Assembly (NCBI RefSeq): GCF_042682685.1
Contig: NZ_JBHUHX010000016.1
Span: 62,001-126,000 of the forward strand
Source of the DNA: Imhoffiella fuscus
Lineage (GTDB): Bacteria; Pseudomonadota; Gammaproteobacteria; Chromatiales; Chromatiaceae
Reading direction: 5' to 3'
Length of the DNA stretch: 64,000 nucleotides
The position numbers and the translations under genes are program-made. Of the stretch, positions 48,778-56,683 are shown one piece after another; positions within the stretch are counted from its first letter, which is position 1; every line of letters starts with the position of its first letter. The notes under the pieces were generated by a model, which had not been told where the DNA came from, did no database searches, and was given only the letters and a program-made list of their open reading frames with translations.

Positions 48778-49242
48778 ATGTCCGAGCCCAGCTATGACGC
48801 GCACCCCTCGCTCCTACGGACCCGCCCCTTCGCAACCCTGATCACCTTGCTGCTGATGGCGGGAGGACTTCTGGTCGCGGTGTCGGGCGTTCAGTTCATA
48901 CCGCCGCAGTTCTCCGGCCAGTTCGAGCCGAAGATGGTGCAGGTCGCCGGAATTGCCGTCTTCGCCATCGCGACCCTGAAGTTCCTCGTCTCCTGGGTTT
49001 CCACCCGCGCGGACCGTCTGGTCGTCACCGACGAGGAGCTCATCTGGACCCATGGTCTGTTGAGCAAGCAGTACACCGAGATCGGCATGGGGTCGGTGCG
49101 CAGCGTGCGAGTGAGTCAGAGCCTCTTTCAGCGGATCGTCAACGCGGGCGACGTCGAGATCTTCACCGCCGGCGACGATCCCGAGCTTGTGGTGCGCGGT
49201 TTGCCCGATCCGGGCCGGATCCGCGATCTGGTCAACGGTTGA
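48778..49242 (+). CDS. Bacterial PH-domain (DUF304-type) membrane protein
   Basis: A 154-residue protein with two N-terminal hydrophobic helices (about 18-38 and 55-75) and a bPH-2 domain (TADRLVVTDEELIWTHGLLSKQYTEIGMGSVRSVRVSQSLFQRIVNAGDVEIFTAG, abbreviated by motifs DEELIWTHG and GDVEIFTAG). Such proteins sit on the inner membrane with no assigned activity. ACGGAGA precedes ATG 48778. It is followed by a small membrane protein and a metallopeptidase gene on the same strand. Confidence 0.82.
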   Translation: MSEPSYDAHPSLLRTRPFATLITLLLMAGGLLVAVSGVQFIPPQFSGQFEPKMVQVAGIAVFAIATLKFLVSWVSTRADRLVVTDEELIWTHGLLSKQYTEIGMGSVRSVRVSQSLFQRIVNAGDVEIFTAGDDPELVVRGLPDPGRIRDLVNG

Positions 49243-49259
49243 GCGGCGGGCCAGGGTCC

Positions 49260-49559
49260 ATGGGAAACGACAATCGCGGCGACCTCAAACTGTTTGGGAT
49301 CCTGCTGCTCGTGGCCGTGCTGCTGCTGGCAGCGCTGATCTTGCTGGTTCTGCCTGCGGCGGCGCCGGCCGTGGCGACGCTCGACGAGGGCATGGGGCTG
49401 AAGGCGTCGGTTCCATGGGGCTTCGGCGTCACCGTCGGGCTGTTCGTGCTCTTCGCGCTGGTCGCGGGCGACGGTCTGCTCGGCGAGATCCAGTTCATGC
49501 TCGGATCTTTCTTTTCCTTCTTCCTCGTGCTCACCCTGCTGATCGCCTGGGTGTTCTGA
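49260..49559 (+). CDS. Small membrane protein of unknown function
   Basis: A 99-residue protein with three hydrophobic segments (about 10-34, 50-72, 78-98) and only short loops. It lies 17 nt after the PH-domain gene. CAGGG precedes ATG 49260; an in-frame TTG at 49239 is less likely. No family was recognised. Confidence 0.65.
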   Translation: MGNDNRGDLKLFGILLLVAVLLLAALILLVLPAAAPAVATLDEGMGLKASVPWGFGVTVGLFVLFALVAGDGLLGEIQFMLGSFFSFFLVLTLLIAWVF

Positions 49560-49593
49560 GTGCCGGCCGGACGTGAAGCGGTCCAGGAGAACA

Positions 49594-50361
49594 ATGGGGA
49601 CTGGGCTGCCCGTTTCGGCGGATCTGGTGCTTCCGGACGGGCGACAGATCCAGTATCGGATCCGAAGCTCGGTCCGCTCGGTTTCGCTACGGCTTCGCCT
49701 GAGCGCCCGCGACGGTCTTGTGGTGACGGTTCCGGCGGATCTCACCCTGGCCGATGTTTCCGAGATGGTTTCGGCCAAGGCGGCCTGGGTCGCCCGTCAC
49801 CTGCCCGAATACGAGCGCATGCGCGAGCGGATCGGCACGGGACGGTCCGAGCGCCCGGCCGGGCTTGAACTGAGGGCGCTGCACGAGACCTGGCGTATCG
49901 AATATGGTCCGGGCGTTCGACGCGGCGTTCTGGTGGACGTCGTCGAGCCTGGACTGCTGCGCCTGTCCGGCGCGGTCGAGGACGTTTCAACCTGTCAGGA
50001 GGTGTTGCGTCGTTGGCTGATGCGGTACGCCCGCACCGCCTTCGAGCCCTGGTTGACCCGTTTGTCGCGCGAAACGGGATTGGGATTCACCGGGGTCTCG
50101 GTGCGCAATCAGCGCGCCCGCTGGGGGAGCTGCAGCTCGCGCGGCCAGATCAGCCTCAACTGCAAGCTGGTCTTCCTGCCGCCAGATCAGGTGCGCTACG
50201 TGATGCTCCACGAACTCTGTCACACGCGCGAGCCCAACCATTCGAGCCGTTTCTGGAACCTGCTGCGGCGTTTCGAGCCAGGCTCCGACGCGCTACACGC
50301 CAAGATGCGGGATGCCTGGCCACTGATTCCGGCCTGGGTCGAGCGAGGGGATGCGCGGTAA
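49594..50361 (+). CDS. YgjP-like (DUF45/M48-type) zinc metallopeptidase
   Basis: A 255-residue protein of the YgjP family. An N-terminal beta-rich part (RSVSLRLRLSARDGLVVTVP) precedes the catalytic domain with RNQRARWGSCSSRGQISLNCKL and the zinc motif HELCH (His206, Glu207, His210) followed by TREPNHSSRFW with the third ligand His216. It is a cytoplasmic, minigluzincin-like predicted protease without a known substrate. AGGAGA at five bases before ATG 49594 fixes the start. It is the third gene of a short plus-strand run and converges on the GtrII-type gene. Confidence 0.88.
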   Translation: MGTGLPVSADLVLPDGRQIQYRIRSSVRSVSLRLRLSARDGLVVTVPADLTLADVSEMVSAKAAWVARHLPEYERMRERIGTGRSERPAGLELRALHETWRIEYGPGVRRGVLVDVVEPGLLRLSGAVEDVSTCQEVLRRWLMRYARTAFEPWLTRLSRETGLGFTGVSVRNQRARWGSCSSRGQISLNCKLVFLPPDQVRYVMLHELCHTREPNHSSRFWNLLRRFEPGSDALHAKMRDAWPLIPAWVERGDAR

Positions 50362-50409
50362 GACGGTCTCCAGGGATTTTTGTCCCTCCCTGTTGCGCCC
50401 CCGGTTCCA

Positions 50410-51939
50410 CTACTTGTCTGAGATTTTGATCAAAACGACGCCATCGACGACCTTGATGGATCCTTCCAAAGGCCATTCCGGCATCGTCGAGTAGTGGGGC
50501 GCCATCCGGGCGCGCGTTTTATTATCGGGTTCCACGTAGCGATGGTATCCGATGAGATTCATATAGCTGGTCATGCGATGAGGATTTCCTCCATCCCACT
50601 CGAAGAACGAGGCGCCCGCCGTGGTTGTCGGTAATGCGGGATAGACGCTTTCGAATTTTTTGGCGCCGCTGAAATCGATGGTTATCGGTCCTCGCTTTGG
50701 GAGGTTAGGGGTGCGAAGTATGTCCGTATTGATGGCGGATGCGAATAGCATGTCGTGTTTTTGTGCGAGGGCGGATCGCGCCTGATGGATCGATTGGATG
50801 TAGAGTCCTTCCAGTGCAATCAATAGGGCGGCCGCTAAGGCCGCTTTTCGAATGCGGCCCGAATCTGTCGAGTGATAGAAGAGGATTAGCAGAACCAATA
50901 GGGCGAAAGGCGCCCCGAGTAGGGTGCGGAGTGGAAGTTCATGGCCGGATAGCAAGCAAAATGCTGCGGGTGAGGCTAGAATGAATAGAAGCCCTAGAGA
51001 AACCCATACGCGTGTTCGCCAGGAGTCTCTGGCGGCATGCAGTGCGATCGCCGCTCCTGTTACGATCGCTGTGGGTATTGCGTAGGCGGCGGTGCCGAAC
51101 GGTTTCCACCAAGCGAAGTAAACGTTCCATAGGTTTTGCATCATGCCTGATAGGGCATTTTGAGGGACAGAAAATAAAGTGTTTATATTGACGAAGCTGC
51201 TGCCGTATGACGATGGAGGCATGCCGTATATTTTCATTGCGAGCGCGGCAATCGCGAGGTAGAAAACGCATCCCAACAGAAAAGCGCTTGTGGCCGCGAT
51301 GACGTGTCTGGTTTTTCCCGTTGCAGGACTGAGTGTGGGGGGCAGTCTGTCCTGGAGGAAGCGTCCGATTATGACGATTGGATATATCAGTACCGAGCTT
51401 TGATAGGCGCCTGCTGCGATGGAAATGAGAGCGGCCGGCGCGATAATGTGCAAAATGCTTTTACTGAATGGCTTGTCGATGGGGCGTGACGCCAACAGGG
51501 CTGAGGCCGAAATGGCTACTGTCGCCACGCCCAATGGGATAACGTTTCCGTTGAATTCTAACTGGGCTGGCCAGATGGGGAAGAGGATGAATGCGGCGAA
51601 TGCCGAGTAATGGAAGAGCGTTGGTCTGAAAATTCCTAGGGCTCGCAGGATGTATAAATAACCGAGTGCGATGCAGAGTCCGAATAAGATGTAAGGTCCG
51701 AATGGCGTGATGATCTGCGGCCAAAAGCTTTCCCTTATCAGCGGGAACAGCCAGCGGCCTAAGTCGACAAAGCCCGATGCTGATCGGTATGCCAGTATCT
51801 CGTCATCGATTGATACGTTGAAGTTCGTGATTTCGTATGCGTATAAAACGAAGAATATCAGGAATAAATAGCTGAGTATTCTCAGGTCGTCTTGAGTAAG
51901 GTTTAGCGCCTTCCGGTTTGCTGTTTCAATCTGTTCCAT
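50410..51939 (-). CDS. GtrII-like membrane glycosyltransferase
   Basis: A 509-residue polytopic protein with about 11 transmembrane helices and the GtrII-type N-terminal loop NFNVSIDDEILAYR bearing the acidic pair. A large C-terminal soluble part follows (about 400-509). GtrII proteins transfer glucosyl units from undecaprenyl-phospho-glucose to O-antigen in the periplasm. Here it follows genes for a polyprenyl-phospho-pentose donor, so an arabinosyl or related transfer is possible. Base composition is visibly more AT-rich than its neighbours, which suggests separate acquisition. It overlaps the flippase-like gene by 14 nt and is last in the operon. Confidence 0.75.
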   Translation of the reverse strand: MEQIETANRKALNLTQDDLRILSYLFLIFFVLYAYEITNFNVSIDDEILAYRSASGFVDLGRWLFPLIRESFWPQIITPFGPYILFGLCIALGYLYILRALGIFRPTLFHYSAFAAFILFPIWPAQLEFNGNVIPLGVATVAISASALLASRPIDKPFSKSILHIIAPAALISIAAGAYQSSVLIYPIVIIGRFLQDRLPPTLSPATGKTRHVIAATSAFLLGCVFYLAIAALAMKIYGMPPSSYGSSFVNINTLFSVPQNALSGMMQNLWNVYFAWWKPFGTAAYAIPTAIVTGAAIALHAARDSWRTRVWVSLGLLFILASPAAFCLLSGHELPLRTLLGAPFALLVLLILFYHSTDSGRIRKAALAAALLIALEGLYIQSIHQARSALAQKHDMLFASAINTDILRTPNLPKRGPITIDFSGAKKFESVYPALPTTTAGASFFEWDGGNPHRMTSYMNLIGYHRYVEPDNKTRARMAPHYSTMPEWPLEGSIKVVDGVVLIKISDK

Positions 51940-52993
51940 GGTGTTCGGTGCCGGATGTTTTTGTGTTATTGGACTGTTGTCGTGTCCTGTCTTTGCTGTT
52001 CCCGGTCTGTTCGCTGCGACTGTCGCGAAGTTGTATCGATAGCATCAAGAAGCCCAGGAAAACAGCGAACCAGAGGGTCGCCACCCTGATCACCAGGGTT
52101 GCCGCAACGGCATCCGAGTTATCCATTCCTTGCCAAAGCAGCAGTCCGATCATGACGCCCTCCGCGCCGCCCAGTCCGCCGGGCATGAAGCTTAACGCTC
52201 CAGCCAGCATCGACAGGGCATAGACGAAGACCGCGAATGCGAGCGAGACGTCCATTCCCATCCACCGCAGGATCAGGAAAAAGGCCACGGCTTCGGATGC
52301 CCAGGCGATGAGGCTCAACAGCATTGCGCCGGCCAGTAGTCTTGGCTGATGACAGCGACGCGCCTGATGTGCGACCTGGAAGAGGTGGCGCAGCAGGTTG
52401 GTGAGCTTGGAGTCCCCGCTCAATCCCGCTTCCAATCGGTGCACGAATGCCTGGTTCGACAGGGTCAGCAACCCTAGCGCCACGCTGGCCGTGCCGAGTC
52501 CGATGATGGGCCAGGCGTCCGGATAGAGCGTCAATCCGAACAGGGTGAGCAGCAGGACTGCAAGCAGATCCGAGAGGCGCTCGCTGAAGAAGGCGGCGAA
52601 GCTGTGAGGGTAGGGTACGCTCCAGCGCTTGAGGAGCAGGCCGCGCAGTGTCTCGCCGGCCTTTCCGGGCGTGGTGGTCAGGGCGAAGCCGCTCAGGTAG
52701 ATGCGTAGACTGGGGCTCCAGGGTACCGCATGCCCCATCCTGTCGAGATAGGCCTGCCAGCGCAGGAATCGCAGGCCGTAGTTCAGCAGCGACAGCGACA
52801 GGGCGATGAGTAGGCCGATGAAGCCGATCTGGCCCGCTGCCGCCGTCACTTCATGCCAGCCGCCCCAGAGCGAGACGCCCAGATAGCCCAGCGCCGAGAG
52901 CACGACCGAATAGATGACCGCCCGATAGCGCCAGCCGGACAGGAATGGCGCGCTTGAGGGCGGCGGGGCGGCGCGATCGGTGTCTGGCGTCAC
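51926..52993 (-). CDS. LPG-synthase-type transmembrane protein, putative lipid-linked sugar flippase
   Basis: A 355-residue membrane protein with eight or more helices and the UPF0104 signature YLSGFALTTTPGKAGETLRGLLLKRWSVP (key residues TPGKAGE near 112) and FMPGGLGGAEGVMIGLL (near 265). It is the second family member in the window. Its place between donor-synthesis genes and a glycosyltransferase suggests that it moves a polyprenyl-phosphate sugar across the inner membrane. That is inferred from context only. It overlaps the dehydrogenase gene by 4 nt. Confidence 0.78.
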   Translation of the reverse strand: MTPDTDRAAPPPSSAPFLSGWRYRAVIYSVVLSALGYLGVSLWGGWHEVTAAAGQIGFIGLLIALSLSLLNYGLRFLRWQAYLDRMGHAVPWSPSLRIYLSGFALTTTPGKAGETLRGLLLKRWSVPYPHSFAAFFSERLSDLLAVLLLTLFGLTLYPDAWPIIGLGTASVALGLLTLSNQAFVHRLEAGLSGDSKLTNLLRHLFQVAHQARRCHQPRLLAGAMLLSLIAWASEAVAFFLILRWMGMDVSLAFAVFVYALSMLAGALSFMPGGLGGAEGVMIGLLLWQGMDNSDAVAATLVIRVATLWFAVFLGFLMLSIQLRDSRSEQTGNSKDRTRQQSNNTKTSGTEHHGTD

Positions 52994-53730
52994 AGCGACA
53001 GCCGCTTGAAGATGGTGCCAGGAATGGAGCGGATGATCAGCATGATCCAGACCCAGAAGCCGGGCGCGTAGAGCACGTCGCTCCGGCGCTCGATGCCGGT
53101 CAGGATGCGTTTGGCGACCACGTCCGGCTGGGCGACCAGCGGCGCGGGCAAGGGGAGTCCCTGGGTCATGGGTGTTGCGACGAAGCCGGGACGGATATCG
53201 ATCAGATGCGCACCCGCCTTGAACAGCCGCGCTCGCAGACCCTCGCAGAAGGTCGATACCGCCGCCTTGGCGCTGCCGTAGAGATAGTTCGATGGGCGTC
53301 CCCGATCACCGGCGACCGAGGTGATTACCGCGAGCGTTCCGCTGCGCTGTCGTTCCAGCTGGTTGGCCAGGAGCGTCAGCAGGGCGATGGTCGCGGTGGC
53401 GTTGAGGCTGAATTCCTTCACGGCCAGCGTCGCATCCCGCTCGCAGGCGGCCTGGTCGGGCAGGGTGCCATGGGCGATCAGCACGATGTCGATCGCGCCG
53501 AGTGCATCCATGCAGGCCGCGAGCATGGCTGGATGGGCGTCGATCCGGGTCACATCCAGCGCATGCGTGTGGCTGGCGCCCGCGCCTCGGGCAGTCAGGT
53601 CGGCGGCGGTCTGCGTCAGCCTGTCTGGATTGCGCGCGACGAGAAAGAAGGACGCGCCCTGGGTGGCCCAGGCGCGCGCGCAGGCGGTCGCGATGGCCGA
53701 GGTGGCGCCGATGATGAGGATACGTTTCAT
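52990..53730 (-). CDS. SDR-family reductase, DprE2-like
   Basis: A 246-residue short-chain dehydrogenase with the N-terminal NAD(P) motif IGATSAIATACAR, a VARNP acidic/basic turn, DVTR, the catalytic Ser of VITSVAGDRG and YxxxK as YGSAK near 153. FVATPMTQG and a hydrophobic C-terminal membrane-associated tail (WVWIMLIIRSIP) follow. In mycobacteria DprE2 reduces the 2'-keto intermediate made by DprE1 to give decaprenylphosphoryl arabinose. Here it is translationally coupled to a DprE1-like gene (4 nt overlap), which supports that role. A different epimerised pentose cannot be excluded. Confidence 0.82.
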   Translation of the reverse strand: MKRILIIGATSAIATACARAWATQGASFFLVARNPDRLTQTAADLTARGAGASHTHALDVTRIDAHPAMLAACMDALGAIDIVLIAHGTLPDQAACERDATLAVKEFSLNATATIALLTLLANQLERQRSGTLAVITSVAGDRGRPSNYLYGSAKAAVSTFCEGLRARLFKAGAHLIDIRPGFVATPMTQGLPLPAPLVAQPDVVAKRILTGIERRSDVLYAPGFWVWIMLIIRSIPGTIFKRLSL

Positions 53731-55046
53731 GTGGTCACTCGTGTCCAGAAGCGGGAGTTGAGCGCTGGATCGCGCAGTGCTTCGAGTCGTTCCCAGGCTG
53801 GATAGCTGCGGCGGAAGTCCTCGCCGCGCATGTGCGCATCCTTGGCCGGATAGAGTCGCCCCCCGGCCTCGCGCACGATGGCGTCGAGCTGCGGGAACAG
53901 GCGGCTGTCGAGCCGTTTGGACTGAGGGAAGTCCAACGCCAGCGTGGTGCCCGGCGCCGGGAAGGACAGCAATCCAGGCGATGTCATCGTGCCGCAGCGC
54001 TTGAGCACGGCGAGAAAGGAGCCGGTTCCCGAGGCGGCGATCGCGCTGAGCAGTGCATGGATGGCCGGCTGCGCCTGGCCATGGGGGATCAGGCACTGGT
54101 ACTGCTGGAATCCCTTGGGTCCGTAAAGACGATTCCACTGATGAATGCCATCGAGCGGGTAGAAGAAGGGTGCATAACCGAGACGCTGATTTCGGCGGGT
54201 GCGCGGATGCTTGCGCCAGTAGACCTCGTTGAAGGCGCGCAGCGACAGTCCGTTGATCAGCGAGATGGGCGGTGTCAGCGGGATCGCGAGGCGGGCGGGG
54301 CCGGCGGCATCGAGTGTACCCTCGTTGGCGAAATCGCCCGCCATATAGACGCCGCGTCCGGTGGTTCGCCCGGAGGCGGCGCAGTCGATCCAAGCCACGC
54401 CATACTCATGCTGACGGTCGAGTTCGTCGGAGAGCGTGAAGAATTCGGCCAGGGTCTCGAAACGCTCGACGTGGCCGTCGATCTGGCTGGAGCGGATCGG
54501 CAGCAGTTGGATCTCGGCCCATTCGATGAGGCCCGTGAGACCGAGCCCGCCGATGGTGGCCGCGAACAGTTCGGCGTTGTCCTGGGGTGAGCAGGCCAGC
54601 CGCCCTTCCCGGGAGCGTAGCAGGCCGAAGCGTCGGACGTGACGTCCGAAGGTGCCGCGCACATGATGGTTCTTGCCGTGGACGTCGTTGGCGATCGCTC
54701 CGCCGAGCGTGATGAGTTGGGTGCCGGGCGTGACGGACAGGAACCAGCCGCGCGGGATGGCGAGCGCCAGGATCTCTTGGAGGGTGACGCCGGCCTCGGC
54801 GGTTAGGACGCCCGTTGTCCAGTCCGCCTGGATGAATCGATCGAGGTGGCGCAGATGCACGACCCGGTCGCTGGCGGCCAGGCAGCTGTCGCCGTAGCTG
54901 CGGCCGTTGCCGAAGGGCAGCGTCGAGCCATGCCCGCGAAAGAGCGCATTCAGCGTCTCGGGAAGCGCGTCGCGCCAATGACAGGGATGGGACGTTTGGG
55001 GGAACGGCGGATGCCGCCCCCAAGACAGCAGTTGCGGTGCGCTCAT
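53727..55046 (-). CDS. FAD-binding oxidase, DprE1-like (polyprenylphosphoryl-ribose 2'-oxidase)
   Basis: A 439-residue VAO-type flavoenzyme. It has the PP-loop GNGRSYGDSCL (about 46-56), ITLGGAIANDVHGKNHH (FAD-binding, near 112-128), GLGLTGLIEWAEIQL, and the C-terminal substrate domain with KHPRTRRNQRLGYAPFFYPLD. Mycobacterium DprE1 oxidises the 2'-OH of decaprenylphosphoryl ribose. Around the position of its Cys387 (as I recall, WNICVDF) this protein reads TTLALDF, so the cysteine is replaced by Ala. ATG 55046 was chosen at the start of homology. It overlaps both neighbours by 4 nt. Confidence 0.85.
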   Translation of the reverse strand: MSAPQLLSWGRHPPFPQTSHPCHWRDALPETLNALFRGHGSTLPFGNGRSYGDSCLAASDRVVHLRHLDRFIQADWTTGVLTAEAGVTLQEILALAIPRGWFLSVTPGTQLITLGGAIANDVHGKNHHVRGTFGRHVRRFGLLRSREGRLACSPQDNAELFAATIGGLGLTGLIEWAEIQLLPIRSSQIDGHVERFETLAEFFTLSDELDRQHEYGVAWIDCAASGRTTGRGVYMAGDFANEGTLDAAGPARLAIPLTPPISLINGLSLRAFNEVYWRKHPRTRRNQRLGYAPFFYPLDGIHQWNRLYGPKGFQQYQCLIPHGQAQPAIHALLSAIAASGTGSFLAVLKRCGTMTSPGLLSFPAPGTTLALDFPQSKRLDSRLFPQLDAIVREAGGRLYPAKDAHMRGEDFRRSYPAWERLEALRDPALNSRFWTRVTT

Positions 55047-56488
55047 GTCGCGATCCAGAAGATGAGCCCGAAGAGCGCGCCGATGACCAGGCTCGTCCGA
55101 TCGCGGATGGCGAACACGACCGGGTCGTCGTGCATCTGTCCGCGATGGGTGAGCATCCACACCCGCGTGATCCAGAGCAGCAGGAGCGGGCAGGCGAGCC
55201 AGATGACCTCGGGGTGGTGGTAGAGCGCGGTGGCGCTCAGATCGTTGATATAGAGCGCCAGCACCATGACGGCGACATAGCCGGAGGAGCCGCCGAGCGA
55301 GGCGAGCATCTCCAGGTCGCTCGGATAATAGCCGCGTCCTCGGGTTTTATCGGTGTGGCCCTTCTCGCGTGCCTGACGCAGCTCGGCATAGCGTTTGACG
55401 ATCGCCAGGCTCAGGAACATGAACATCGAGAATGCCAGCACCCAAAAGGACAAGGGGATCGCGAGCGCGGCGCTGCCGGCGATGATGCGCAATGTATAGA
55501 GCGAGGCCAGGGCGATGACGTCGATCACCATCCGGCGTTTGAGCGCCAGCGAGTAGGCCAGGGTGAGCGCATAGTAGGCCGCCAGCACGGCGGCGAACGC
55601 CCAGGGCAGGAACCACAGCGCGCCCGCGAAGGCGGCCAGCAGCAGTGTTGGAATGGCGATCAGCCCCGAGCGGATCGAGAGGCGTCCGGCGGCGAAGGGG
55701 CGGTGGCGCTTGGTGGCATGATGCCGGTCGTCGCCCAGGTCCAGCAGGTCATTGAGCAGATAGACGCTGGAGGCGCATAGCCCGAAGAGCAGGAAGGCCA
55801 GGAGCCCTTGGCCGACCAGTGCGACCTCGGTCAGTCGGTGCGCGGCGAGCAGCGGCACGAAGATCAGCAGATTCTTCGCCCATTGATGGAGCCGCAGTGC
55901 CTTCGCCCAGTCGCGCAGTGACGACCGGTTGGAGCGAATGATGGCCGCGAGATTGTCGAGCTGGCGCGCGAGCCGCTCGAGCCTGTGCTCGGGGTTTACG
56001 ACATAGGACCGCCGTGCCGCCCTCCAGACCGGCAGATCCTCATGGGCGTTGCCGGCATAGTCGAATCCGCCTTCGCCGAAGCGCTGGACGAGCACGTCTT
56101 CCTTGCGCTCTGCGGAGAGGTTGCGATCGGCATCGCTGGCGATGATCTCGTCGAACAGTTGCAGGTGCTCGGCGACGCGCTCGGCCAGTGTGCGATGGCT
56201 GGTGGTGGCGAGTACGATACGACGCCCCTTGCGGCGTTCGGCCTCGATAAGTTCGATGATTTCCAGATCGAACGGCAGGCGACTGACATCGAGATGCGTC
56301 GCCTGGGCCAACGCCTGTTCGAGTTTGGCCTGGTCGTGGGTAAGCCAAAGCAGGACGCACGGGAGTCGGGCGGGATGCGCGCGGACGAACGCCAGTCCGG
56401 TTTCCAGCAGCAGATCGGAGCACAGGAGTGTGCCGTCGAGGTCGATGACCAGCGGTGGTTCTGGGTGGATGTCGGGTGCCGAATGCAT
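55043..56488 (-). CDS. HAD hydrolase-UbiA prenyltransferase fusion (polyprenyl phosphoribosyltransferase-like)
   Basis: A 481-residue fusion. Residues 1-180 form a HAD phosphatase domain (VIDLDGTLLCSD at 14-25, the Thr motif near 96 in VLATTSH, and a late acidic motif YAGNAHEDLPV). Residues 200-481 form a UbiA membrane domain of nine helices with NDLLDLGDDRHHATKRHRP and a second Asp motif YSLALKRRMVIDV. In mycobacteria the UbiA protein Rv3806c transfers phosphoribose from PRPP to decaprenyl phosphate and a separate phosphatase removes the 5'-phosphate. The fusion here would join both steps. It is the first gene of the five-gene operon ending at 50410. Confidence 0.85.
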   Translation of the reverse strand: MHSAPDIHPEPPLVIDLDGTLLCSDLLLETGLAFVRAHPARLPCVLLWLTHDQAKLEQALAQATHLDVSRLPFDLEIIELIEAERRKGRRIVLATTSHRTLAERVAEHLQLFDEIIASDADRNLSAERKEDVLVQRFGEGGFDYAGNAHEDLPVWRAARRSYVVNPEHRLERLARQLDNLAAIIRSNRSSLRDWAKALRLHQWAKNLLIFVPLLAAHRLTEVALVGQGLLAFLLFGLCASSVYLLNDLLDLGDDRHHATKRHRPFAAGRLSIRSGLIAIPTLLLAAFAGALWFLPWAFAAVLAAYYALTLAYSLALKRRMVIDVIALASLYTLRIIAGSAALAIPLSFWVLAFSMFMFLSLAIVKRYAELRQAREKGHTDKTRGRGYYPSDLEMLASLGGSSGYVAVMVLALYINDLSATALYHHPEVIWLACPLLLLWITRVWMLTHRGQMHDDPVVFAIRDRTSLVIGALFGLIFWIAT

Positions 56489-56683
56489 CGATGCTTACCT
56501 GCTTCCCTTCGATGACGCGCGCCTTCACGGGCGATTGGGTATGACGGCCGCACTGTGCCAAGCGAGCGCAAAGTGGCGGCGACTTTAGCACTCGGCCGTC
56601 AGGTCTTCCAGCACGCGCGCTCGCCGTCACCACCTCATGCGATCCAGGCCCGATCCGGGAGATGGTGCGGCGCGGATCGCTGT

